NCBI GenBank assembly: GCA_035606235.1
Contig: DATNFU010000057.1
Span: 62,001-126,000, forward strand
Direction of reading: 5' to 3'
Source: 66-474 sp035606235
Lineage (GTDB): Bacteria; Pseudomonadota; Gammaproteobacteria; Xanthomonadales; Rhodanobacteraceae
Length of the DNA: 64,000 bases
Both the position numbers and the translations under genes were made by a program. Below the pieces are notes generated by a model, which was not told the origin of the DNA, did not search any database, and worked only from the letters and a program-made list of their open reading frames with translations. Positions within the stretch are counted from its first letter, which is position 1; each line of letters begins with the position of its first letter. Below are positions 1-6,639 of the stretch, piece after piece.

Positions 1-247
1 CCGCGCGCGTCAATCAAGCGGCCACGCGTTCACGTATGTGAGCGCGAGGTGCGAAAGCAGAAGCCGGAGTTGGCTACTTATTGGGCATCCACGCCGTCGC
101 ATGACTTTGGGCGTGACACGCCGGCGGCCGCGCGCATGAGGATGTGCAGGTCGGGCCCATCCACCAGGATGACTTCTGGCATGCAGAAATCACGCAAGCA
201 AACGGGCCGGGGCCGCGAAGGTCGCCCTGCGGCCAGGGAAAACTGAT

Positions 248-266
248 CCGCGCGCTGTGCGCGCGG
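248..266 (-). terminator. Possible terminator hairpin downstream of clpX
   Basis: A perfect 8-bp GC stem (CCGCGCGC/GCGCGCGG) with a 3-base loop lies just past the clpX stop. In the clpX transcript it is followed within a few bases by a short TTTT run. The U-tract is weak, so it may be only partly effective. Nothing convincing is coded in bases 1-247. In related genomes lon usually follows clpX, so its promoter region may begin here, but no lon start is visible. Confidence 0.4.
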
Positions 267-272
267 AATCCG

Positions 273-1565
273 TCAAGCCGCGTCGCCTTCGGCCGTAAGC
301 CGTGGCTGCTGCAGATTGCCGCGATAAATCAGATAAGGCTCGGCCTGCCCGTTGATCACCGCCTCGTCCACCACGACCTTGCTGACGTGTTCGAGCGACG
401 GCAGTTCGTACATCGTGTCGAGCAGCACCTGCTCCAGGATCGTACGCAATCCGCGCGCCCCGGTCTTGCGCTTCAGCGCGCGCTTGGCGATCGCGGTGAG
501 TGCTTCCGGGCGAAACTCGATTTCGACATTTTCCATGTCGAACATCTTCTTGAACTGGCGTGTGATCGCGTTCTTGGGCTCGGTCAGGATTTTCACCAGC
601 GCGGGTTCGTCAAGCTCATCGAGCGTCGCGACGACCGGCAGGCGGCCGACAAACTCCGGGATCAGCCCGTACTTCACCAGATCTTCCGGCTCGACATCGG
701 AGAGGAATTTGCCGAGGTTGTGCTTGCGCTCGCGGCTGCGGATTTCAGCGCCAAAACCGATGCCGGTGGTCTCGGAGCGCTGCTGGATGATCTTTTCCAG
801 ACCGGAAAACGCGCCGCCCACGATGAAGAGAATATTGCGCGTGTCCACCTGCAGGAATTCCTGCTGGGGATGCTTGCGCCCGCCCTGCGGCGGCACGCTG
901 GCGACCGTGCCTTCGATCAATTTCAGCAGTGCCTGCTGCACGCCTTCGCCGGAAACGTCGCGGGTGATGGACGGGTTCTCGCTCTTGCGCGAAATTTTGT
1001 CGATCTCGTCAATGTAAACGATGCCCGTCTGGGCTTTCTCGACGTCGTAGTCGCACTTCTGCAACAGCTTCTGGATGATGTTCTCGACATCCTCGCCAAC
1101 GTAGCCGGCTTCCGTCAACGTGGTCGCATCCGCAATCGTGAACGGCACGTTCAACAGACGCGCCAGCGTCTCGGCGAGCAGGGTCTTGCCGCAACCGGTC
1201 GGACCGATCAGCAGGATGTTGGATTTCGATAATTCAATGTCGTCGTTCTTGGCGCGCGATTCCATGCGCTTGTAGTGGTTGTACACCGCAACCGCCAGCG
1301 CCTTCTTGGCGCGGGTCTGCCCGATCACGTACTGGTCGAGCGTCTCCATGATCTCGCGCGGCTTGGGCAACTGGCTGCGGCCAGTGGCGGCCTTCTCTTC
1401 CAGTTCCTCGCGAATAATGTCGTTGCACAGCTCGACGCATTCATCGCAGATGAATACGGAGGGGCCCGCGATCAGCTTGCGGACTTCGTGCTGGCTCTTG
1501 CCGCAGAAGGAGCAATAGAGAATCTTGCCGCCATCGCTGGCCCGGCCCTGCCGGTCGTCGCTCAT
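273..1565 (-). CDS. clpX: ATP-dependent Clp protease ATP-binding subunit ClpX
   Basis: AAA+ unfoldase that recognises tagged or misfolded cytoplasmic proteins and feeds them to ClpP. The 430-residue product has the N-terminal zinc-binding domain (Cys18, Cys21, Cys40, Cys43), Walker A GPTGCGKT at about 121-128, Walker B VYIDEIDK, and the pore and sensor regions through PEFVGRLPV and GARGLR. Length is normal for the family. The ATG at 1565 is chosen over two in-frame GTG codons just upstream because it gives the usual MSDD-type start. It follows clpP on the same strand after a gap of about 220 bp, the standard tig-clpP-clpX order. Confidence 0.98.
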   Translation of the reverse strand: MSDDRQGRASDGGKILYCSFCGKSQHEVRKLIAGPSVFICDECVELCNDIIREELEEKAATGRSQLPKPREIMETLDQYVIGQTRAKKALAVAVYNHYKRMESRAKNDDIELSKSNILLIGPTGCGKTLLAETLARLLNVPFTIADATTLTEAGYVGEDVENIIQKLLQKCDYDVEKAQTGIVYIDEIDKISRKSENPSITRDVSGEGVQQALLKLIEGTVASVPPQGGRKHPQQEFLQVDTRNILFIVGGAFSGLEKIIQQRSETTGIGFGAEIRSRERKHNLGKFLSDVEPEDLVKYGLIPEFVGRLPVVATLDELDEPALVKILTEPKNAITRQFKKMFDMENVEIEFRPEALTAIAKRALKRKTGARGLRTILEQVLLDTMYELPSLEHVSKVVVDEAVINGQAEPYLIYRGNLQQPRLTAEGDAA

Positions 1566-1788
1566 CACCACACCCCGTCACACCATCACGGTGCACATTA
1601 AAACGCGGTCAGGATAGACCGCTTTCTCGCGCTCAGGACGCGCATTTTCGACGCTTTGAGGATAACACAGCCGTCCGAACCGCCGCCTTGGGCAGCCCGG
1701 GCAACCGGTGAAAGTGAGAAGTGCGGCACTGCCCTTCACAGCTGGCGCCGCGAGCGGAGCCAGGGACAAGGATGTGGCACGCGCGGCC

Positions 1789-2430
1789 TTATGCCGACTT
1801 TACCGACTGTTCCGCACGCCGCTCGAACACCGCATCGATCAATCCGTACGTCTGCGCATCGGCCGCGCTCATGAAGCGGTCGCGCTCGGTGTCGTGGCTG
1901 ATTTCCTCGATCGGCTTGCCGGTGTGGCGTGCGTAGATCGCGTTCAACTTCTCGCGCAATGCGAGGATCTCGCGCGCATGGATTTCGATGTCCGAGGCCT
2001 GGCCGGAGATTCCGCCGGCCCACGGCTGATGGATCATGATCCGCGAGTGCGGCAGCGCATAGCGCTTGCCGGCGGCACCGGCGGCGAGCAGCAGCGAGCC
2101 CATGCTGGCGGCCTGGCCGATGCACATCGTGCTGACATCGGGCTTCAGGTACTGCATGGTGTCGTAGATCGCGAGGCCCGCGGTCACCGAACCGCCCGGC
2201 GAATTGATGTACAGGCTGATGTCCTTCTCGGGGTTTTCCGATTCCAGGAACAGCATCTGCGCGACCAGAACATTGGCGACCTGATCATTGACCTCGCCGA
2301 CCAGGAAGATCACGCGCTCCTTCAACAGGCGCGAATAGATGTCGTAGGAGCGCTCGCCGCGCGAGGTCTGCTCGACCACCATCGGCACGAGGTTCAGATT
2401 TTGCACCGACGGCACGTTGTTGTGCGACAT
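1789..2430 (-). CDS. clpP: ATP-dependent Clp protease proteolytic subunit ClpP
   Basis: Serine peptidase that forms the tetradecameric chamber of ClpXP and ClpAP. The 213-residue product carries the nucleophile in GQAASMGS (Ser109) and the catalytic His in SRIMIHQP (His134), with INSPGGSV upstream forming the oxyanion region. The start MSHNNVPS fits the family's short N-terminal propeptide. It lies between tig and clpX, all on the minus strand. A REP-like palindrome fills the gap to tig, so transcript processing between tig and clpP is possible. Confidence 0.98.
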   Translation of the reverse strand: MSHNNVPSVQNLNLVPMVVEQTSRGERSYDIYSRLLKERVIFLVGEVNDQVANVLVAQMLFLESENPEKDISLYINSPGGSVTAGLAIYDTMQYLKPDVSTMCIGQAASMGSLLLAAGAAGKRYALPHSRIMIHQPWAGGISGQASDIEIHAREILALREKLNAIYARHTGKPIEEISHDTERDRFMSAADAQTYGLIDAVFERRAEQSVKSA

Positions 2431-2446
2431 GGCGATCTCCGTTTGA

Positions 2447-2526
2447 GTAGCCCGGATGCAGCGTAGCGGAATCCGGGAGTTATTTATGCAAGAAATGCCC
2501 CGGAATCCGATTTGGACCCGGGCTAC
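2447..2526. repeat. REP-like inverted repeat between clpP and tig
   Basis: The two ends are inverted copies: GTAGCCCGGATGCAGCG at the left and, reading the other strand from the right, GTAGCCCGGGTCC. Both arms also contain a CCGGAATCCG/CGGAATCCGGG core. This resembles a dispersed intergenic palindrome of Pseudomonas and Xanthomonad genomes. Its right end overlaps the tig stop codon. Confidence 0.7.
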
Positions 2527-3818
2527 CTGGGATGCATCACCTCGTCGAAACCCAACTGGCGCTCCGTGACGACCGCATGGTCGGCCACCCACTCCGCCAC
2601 CTGATCCTCGAGTACCGAAATGCGCACACCCTCAAGCATCTGGGGATCGTTGGCGTAAAGTTCAACAACCTTCTGCGGCTCCTCGTAAGTGGAGGCGATC
2701 GCCGCCACCGCTTCGGACACCCGCCTGCTGTCGACGCGAATGTCGTTGGCACGACCAATTTCGCGCAGCAGCAACCCCGCAGCCACGCGCCGACGCGCGG
2801 CCGGTTGCGCCGCGGCGACAGCTTCGGGCGGCACCGCCATATCGGCCGGCAGGTTCGGCGCGGACGCCCGCACCAGCCGCTGCGCTTCGCTATCGATCAG
2901 CACCTGGGGCACATCCAGTTCCGGATACGCATCCACCAGCTTGCCGGCAACCTCGTTGCGCAGGCGAACATGCAGCGCATTGGCCAACTCGCGCTCAAGA
3001 TTCGCGCGCACTTCCTTGCGGAAGGTTTCCACGTCGCCCTCGCTGATACCGAACCCCTGGATGAACTTGGCATCCACTTCCGGCAACTGCGGCGCCTGCA
3101 CCTTTTCGATGCGCACACCGATCTGCACCAGCTTGCCCGCCAGTTGCGGGTTGCGGAACTCGACCGGGAACGCCACCGAGGCGTCGAACTCTTCAGCGGC
3201 CGAGCGCCCTAGCAGCACTTCTTCGAACGCGCTGAACAGGGTTCCCGAACCCAGCACCGTGCCGGCGCGTTCGCGGCCGGCATCCGGATAGCGGTAATCG
3301 CCGGTCTCCGCCGAGTAATCGAAAAGCACCATGTCGCCGGCTTGCGCGGCGCGTTCCACATCCTCGAACGTGCGCCGCTGGGACCGCAGGGTCTCGATCA
3401 TCATGTCGATATCAGCGTCGCCGACCTGCGCGGTAGCGCGCTCGACCTGCAGGCTCGAAACATCGATCGCCGGCAGCTCCGGCAGCACCTCGAAAGTTGC
3501 CGTGTAGGCGATCTCGCCGTTCTGCGCGCGCCCGTCGGTGTCGATATTGGGTGTCGCCACCGGCTGCAATTTCTGTTGCTGCACCGCTTCGCGGAAGGTG
3601 CTGCCGACGATGTCCGACAGCGCTTCACCGCGGATCTGCGCGCCAAAACGCTGCTCGATCACCTTGGCGGGTATCTTGCCCGGACGGAAGCCCTTCAGCC
3701 GCGCGCTGCGGCTCATCTCGCTGATGCGCTCGCGCACGCGCGATTCGACTTGCTCGGCGGGGAAACGTACCGTCAGTTTGCGCTCGAGCTTGCCGAGATT
3801 TTCCAGTGAAACTTGCAT
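2523..3818 (-). CDS. tig: Trigger factor, ribosome-associated chaperone
   Basis: Peptidyl-prolyl isomerase and chaperone docking at the ribosomal tunnel exit. The 431-residue product has the ribosome-binding domain with the GFRPGKIP signature near residues 43-50, a central FKBP-type domain (about 150-240) and a helical C-terminal domain. Length is typical. The start MQVSLENLG is the usual one; TTGGAG, a few bases upstream, is a plausible ribosome-binding site. Its TAG stop codon lies inside the GTAG at the edge of the REP-like repeat at 2447-2526, so the last residues may have been affected by repeat insertion. Confidence 0.97.
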   Translation of the reverse strand: MQVSLENLGKLERKLTVRFPAEQVESRVRERISEMSRSARLKGFRPGKIPAKVIEQRFGAQIRGEALSDIVGSTFREAVQQQKLQPVATPNIDTDGRAQNGEIAYTATFEVLPELPAIDVSSLQVERATAQVGDADIDMMIETLRSQRRTFEDVERAAQAGDMVLFDYSAETGDYRYPDAGRERAGTVLGSGTLFSAFEEVLLGRSAAEEFDASVAFPVEFRNPQLAGKLVQIGVRIEKVQAPQLPEVDAKFIQGFGISEGDVETFRKEVRANLERELANALHVRLRNEVAGKLVDAYPELDVPQVLIDSEAQRLVRASAPNLPADMAVPPEAVAAAQPAARRRVAAGLLLREIGRANDIRVDSRRVSEAVAAIASTYEEPQKVVELYANDPQMLEGVRISVLEDQVAEWVADHAVVTERQLGFDEVMHPR

Positions 3819-3869
3819 GTGTGCTCCAATGTGCAACGTAGCCGTTTTTCGACAGCGTTTGATCTTCTG

Positions 3870-3911
3870 CCCCCTTGCGGCAAGGGAGCAAACCCTCACG
3901 CAGCGAGGGTT
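3870..3911. other. Two tandem hairpins upstream of tig
   Basis: Two adjacent perfect stem-loops lie between tRNA-Leu and tig: CCCTTGC/GCAAGGG with a 1-base loop, and AACCCTC/GAGGGTT with a 7-base loop. Neither has a U-tract. A loosely similar arrangement, ending in GTGGAAGTG, lies before pyrC at about 51190-51250. They could be a tRNA processing boundary, a weak terminator or a worn repeat. Confidence 0.35.
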
Positions 3912-3980
3912 GGGGATTGTGGAAGTGTGGCTATGGGAGTTAGAAGCCTAATGTGCGACCGTTGTCCAGAGTAACTTGCA

Positions 3981-4065
3981 TGGTGCGAAAGGCGGGACTC
4001 GAACCCGCACGGGTTGCCCCACTGGAACCTAAATCCAGCGCGTCTGCCAGTTCCGCCACTTTCGC
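3981..4065 (-). tRNA. tRNA-Leu (anticodon TAG)
   Basis: 85 nt including an encoded CCA. The acceptor pairs GCGAAAG with CTTTCGC, the anticodon loop is TTTAGGT, and the long variable arm typical of leucine tRNAs is present. It is the last gene of the tRNA cluster before tig. Confidence 0.95.
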
Positions 4066-4150
4066 GGGCTCCGCCGTACGCACACCACTCCCCGAGCGTC
4101 CTGACCCGGATCAAGATCCGGCATCCGTGTCCTGTCCGCAATTGCCAAAA

Positions 4151-4226
4151 TGGTGGGCCGTCTAGGACTCGAACCTAGGACCAAGAGATTAAGAGTCTCC
4201 TGCTCTACCAACTGAGCTAACGGCCC
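4151..4226 (-). tRNA. tRNA-Lys (anticodon CTT)
   Basis: 76 nt with an encoded CCA. The acceptor GGGCCGT pairs with ACGGCCC and the anticodon loop reads CTCTTAA. It is the fourth gene of the minus-strand cluster Pro-Arg-His-Lys-Leu. Confidence 0.95.
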
Positions 4227-4304
4227 GCAAAAGCTTGATCACTCGTCGCGCCCGTCGCGCGACAACAAACCATCGCAGAAAACAATCCGCGAATTGTACA
4301 GAAC

Positions 4305-4382
4305 TGGGGTGGACGATGGGATTCGAACCCACGACAACCGGAATCACAATCCGGTACTCTAACCAACTGAGCTACGCCCACC
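4305..4382 (-). tRNA. tRNA-His (anticodon GTG)
   Basis: 78 nt including the G at -1 opposite C73, diagnostic for histidine tRNA, and an encoded CCA. The anticodon loop is TTGTGAT. The first 21 nt of the gene (4362-4382) and 8 bp of 5' flank are repeated exactly at 4499-4527 (see the repeat entries). Confidence 0.95.
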
Positions 4383-4390
4383 GTAAAGCT
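4362..4390. repeat. 29-bp direct repeat, copy 1 (5' part of tRNA-His plus flank)
   Basis: This 29-bp sequence begins ACCAACTGAGCTACGCCCAC and ends GTAAAGCT. It covers the 5' end of the tRNA-His gene and 8 bp upstream of it. It is identical to 4499-4527 and the two copies flank a repeat element of about 108 bp. Confidence 0.9.
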
Positions 4391-4498
4391 TTTCTCGCAT
4401 CAACCGTCCATGGCGTGCTCTCCAGTCGGCATCCTTGCCTCCTCCGCGCCGCTCGCACGCGATGCCATTCAAGGCATCGCGAAAGCGCTCGCGTCGCG
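4391..4498. repeat. Structured intergenic repeat, copy A
   Basis: This 108-bp segment closely resembles 23268-23377, which lies just 5' of tRNA-Ser. On the minus strand it contains the perfect hairpin GCGATGCC-TTGAAT-GGCATCGC, followed by a conserved GAGGCAAGGATGCCGACTGG stretch. It is bracketed by the 29-bp direct repeats, the appearance of an insertion with target or att duplication. No protein is evident. Confidence 0.75.
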
Positions 4499-4527
4499 AC
4501 CAACTGAGCTACGCCCACCGTAAAGCT
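4499..4527. repeat. 29-bp direct repeat, copy 2 (orphan tRNA-His fragment)
   Basis: Exact copy of 4362-4390. It contains 21 nt of tRNA-His 5' sequence without the rest of the gene, so it is a fragment and not a second tRNA. Confidence 0.9.
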
Positions 4528-4586
4528 GTTTTGTTCCACACTGTCCTTGTGCGCGTTCAACTCCCGAAAAATCTTGCACTCGAATC

Positions 4587-4663
4587 TGGCGCGCCCGACT
4601 GGACTCGAACCAGCAACCGTCGGCTTAGAAGGCCGATGCTCTATCCGATTGAGCTACGGGCGC
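4587..4663 (-). tRNA. tRNA-Arg (anticodon TCT)
   Basis: 77 nt with an encoded CCA. The acceptor GCGCCCG pairs with CGGGCGC and the anticodon loop is CTTCTAA. It is the second gene of the tRNA cluster. Confidence 0.95.
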
Positions 4664-4722
4664 GGCTCGGAACGGATTCTCGCACCCTAATCGCTCGCGG
4701 GCACCCCACAAAGCACTTCATA

Positions 4723-4799
4723 TGGTCGGGGCAGAGGGATTCGAACCCCCGACATCCAGCTCCCAAAGCTGGCGCTCTACCAGACTGAGCTATACCCCG
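4723..4799 (-). tRNA. tRNA-Pro (anticodon TGG)
   Basis: 77 nt with an encoded CCA. It starts with C, as proline tRNAs usually do, and the anticodon loop is TTTGGGA. It is the first gene of the cluster and lies about 115 bp downstream of hpnH on the same strand. Confidence 0.95.
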
Positions 4800-4913
4800 C
4801 CGCGGTTTATTCGCGTCCCTGTGTGTGAAAGCGGGCAATCCATGCCCGCACTTTTCAAAAGAGCGAGCCGCGGAATACTAAAGTGGCGGGGAGGCAGCGT
4901 CAACGCCGCCGGG

Positions 4914-6041
4914 CTAGCGGCGGCTGATCTCGTCCAATGCTATGCGCACTTCCTTGACGACGGATTTGGCGCGGCGTTCGTCGGGCACATACAGCATAGG
5001 CAGCTCCGGCGCCATCGCGCCCTGGGTTCGCGGCCCGCGCAGGAATTGCGCGAATGCCTTCAGCGGGTGGGCGAAGGTGTCCTCCACCGCCGTGCCTTCG
5101 TAGCCGCAATGCGCCATGCAGTTGTCGCACTTCGGATTGCGCCCGAACCCGTAGGCGTTCCAGTCGGTTTCGTCCATCAGTTCGGCGAAACTCGCCGCGT
5201 GGCCTTCATCCACCAGCAGATAGCACGGCCTCTGCCAGCCGAAGATGTTGTAGCAGGGCATCGACCATGGCGTGCACTGGTAGGTCTGGTTGCCGGCCAG
5301 AAAATCCAGGAACAAACCGGATTGATTGAAGCGCCAGCGGCTGCGACGTTGCGTGCCCATCCGGAAGATGTCCCGGAACAGCCGCTTGCTCTTGCCGCGC
5401 GAGAGGAACACCTGCTGGTTGGGCGCATGCTGGTAGCTGTAACCCGGCGACAACGTGATGCCTTCCACCCCGAGACCGGTGACGAAGTCGAAAAAATCGG
5501 CCACCCTTTTCGGATCCTCGCCAGCGAACAGCGTGCAATTGACGGTGACGCGAAAGCCGCGCGAGAGCGCCAGCGTGATCGCTTCCACCACGGTATCGAA
5601 TACGCCCTTGCGATCCACCGATTCGTCGTGGCGCTCGCGATCGCCATCCAGATGCACGGAAAAAGTGAGGTACGGCGACGGGTTGAACAGATCGAGTTTC
5701 TGCTTCAGCAGGATCGCGTTGGTGCAAAGATAGACGAACTTCTTGCGCGCAATGATGCCCTCCACGATTTCGACGATCTGCTTGTGGATCAGCGGCTCGC
5801 CACCGGGAATCGATACCATCGGTGCATCGCATTCATCTACCGCATGCAGCGCTTCCTCGACGCTCATGCGGCGCTTCAGGATGTCGTTTTCGTAGTCGAT
5901 CTTGCCGCAGCCGGGACATGCGAGATTGCACTGGAACAGCGGCTCCAGCATCAAGGTGAGCGGATAGCGCTTGATCCCGCGCAGCTTCTTGCCGAGCACG
6001 TAGCGGGCAACCCGATATTGCTGAATCAGTGGAATGCCCAT
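4914..6041 (-). CDS. hpnH: Hopanoid radical SAM protein HpnH (adenosylhopane synthase)
   Basis: In hopanoid producers HpnH joins a 5'-deoxyadenosyl radical to diploptene, giving adenosylhopane, the first step of C35 hopanoid side-chain extension. The 375-residue product shows the radical SAM motif CNLACPGC (Cys38, Cys42, Cys45), the SAM-binding SIPGGEP stretch and a C-terminal Cys-rich segment (PKCDNCMAHCGYEG). Length and sequence style match HpnH well. It is the last gene of the hopanoid/mevalonate block, 19 bp after idi. The enzymes completing the side chain (HpnO/HpnI types) are not in the window. Confidence 0.93.
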   Translation of the reverse strand: MGIPLIQQYRVARYVLGKKLRGIKRYPLTLMLEPLFQCNLACPGCGKIDYENDILKRRMSVEEALHAVDECDAPMVSIPGGEPLIHKQIVEIVEGIIARKKFVYLCTNAILLKQKLDLFNPSPYLTFSVHLDGDRERHDESVDRKGVFDTVVEAITLALSRGFRVTVNCTLFAGEDPKRVADFFDFVTGLGVEGITLSPGYSYQHAPNQQVFLSRGKSKRLFRDIFRMGTQRRSRWRFNQSGLFLDFLAGNQTYQCTPWSMPCYNIFGWQRPCYLLVDEGHAASFAELMDETDWNAYGFGRNPKCDNCMAHCGYEGTAVEDTFAHPLKAFAQFLRGPRTQGAMAPELPMLYVPDERRAKSVVKEVRIALDEISRR

Positions 6042-6060
6042 GCCGTGAATCCTCCTTGAT

Positions 6061-6639
6061 TCAAGCCGCGATCGTCGTCAGCACGTCGGCGAAGTCGCGA
6101 CGCAGACATTGCCATTCCAGTTTCAGCCACGGCGTGAAGCGCTCCGCGTGCGTGGCGATTTCTTGATCCAGTTCGGCGATGGCAACGTAGCGCCACGCCG
6201 CGACTTCGTTGCCATTCGCGCGCACCGGCGCGGCGGTGCGACCGAGATACACCCAGCACAATTCGTTTTCGGCGCCCAAGCCCTGGTAGTCGGCCTGGTA
6301 TTCGAATTTGTAGAGAGGGCGCAGCGCGCAGGTCAGCCCGAGCTCCTGGCGCAAACGGCGCCTGGTCGCCTGGTCCATGCTTTCGCCCTGGCGCGGGTGG
6401 CTGCAACAACTGTTCGACCAGTAGCCCGGCCACAGCCGCTTGCTCGCGCTGCGTTGCTGCAACAGCAGTTCGCCGCGCCGGTTGAAAACAAACAGCGAGA
6501 ATGCGCGATGCCGGATGCCATGGCCGTCGTGGCACACGGCCTTGCTGGCGTGCCCGATCTCGCGATCTTCCGCATCCACCAGAATCAGCGGTTCGGCGTC
6601 GGAAGAAACCACCCCTTCCCATTGCAGGGCGTCAGCCAA
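6061..6639 (-). CDS. idi: Isopentenyl-diphosphate delta-isomerase, type I
   Basis: Interconverts IPP and DMAPP; needed when isoprenoids come from mevalonate because that route yields only IPP. The 192-residue product has a Nudix-like fold with active-site Cys and metal-ligand segments in WSNSCCSHPRQGE and a downstream ENELCWVYLG, typical of type I enzymes. Its start overlaps the end of the HMG-CoA reductase/mevalonate kinase fusion by 8 bp, implying translational coupling, and hpnH follows. Confidence 0.95.
   Translation of the reverse strand: MADALQWEGVVSSDAEPLILVDAEDREIGHASKAVCHDGHGIRHRAFSLFVFNRRGELLLQQRSASKRLWPGYWSNSCCSHPRQGESMDQATRRRLRQELGLTCALRPLYKFEYQADYQGLGAENELCWVYLGRTAAPVRANGNEVAAWRYVAIAELDQEIATHAERFTPWLKLEWQCLRRDFADVLTTIAA

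Noticed and set aside
4499..4527. Second tRNA-His gene
   Set aside because: Only 21 nt of the 5' part is present; no anticodon or acceptor partner follows.
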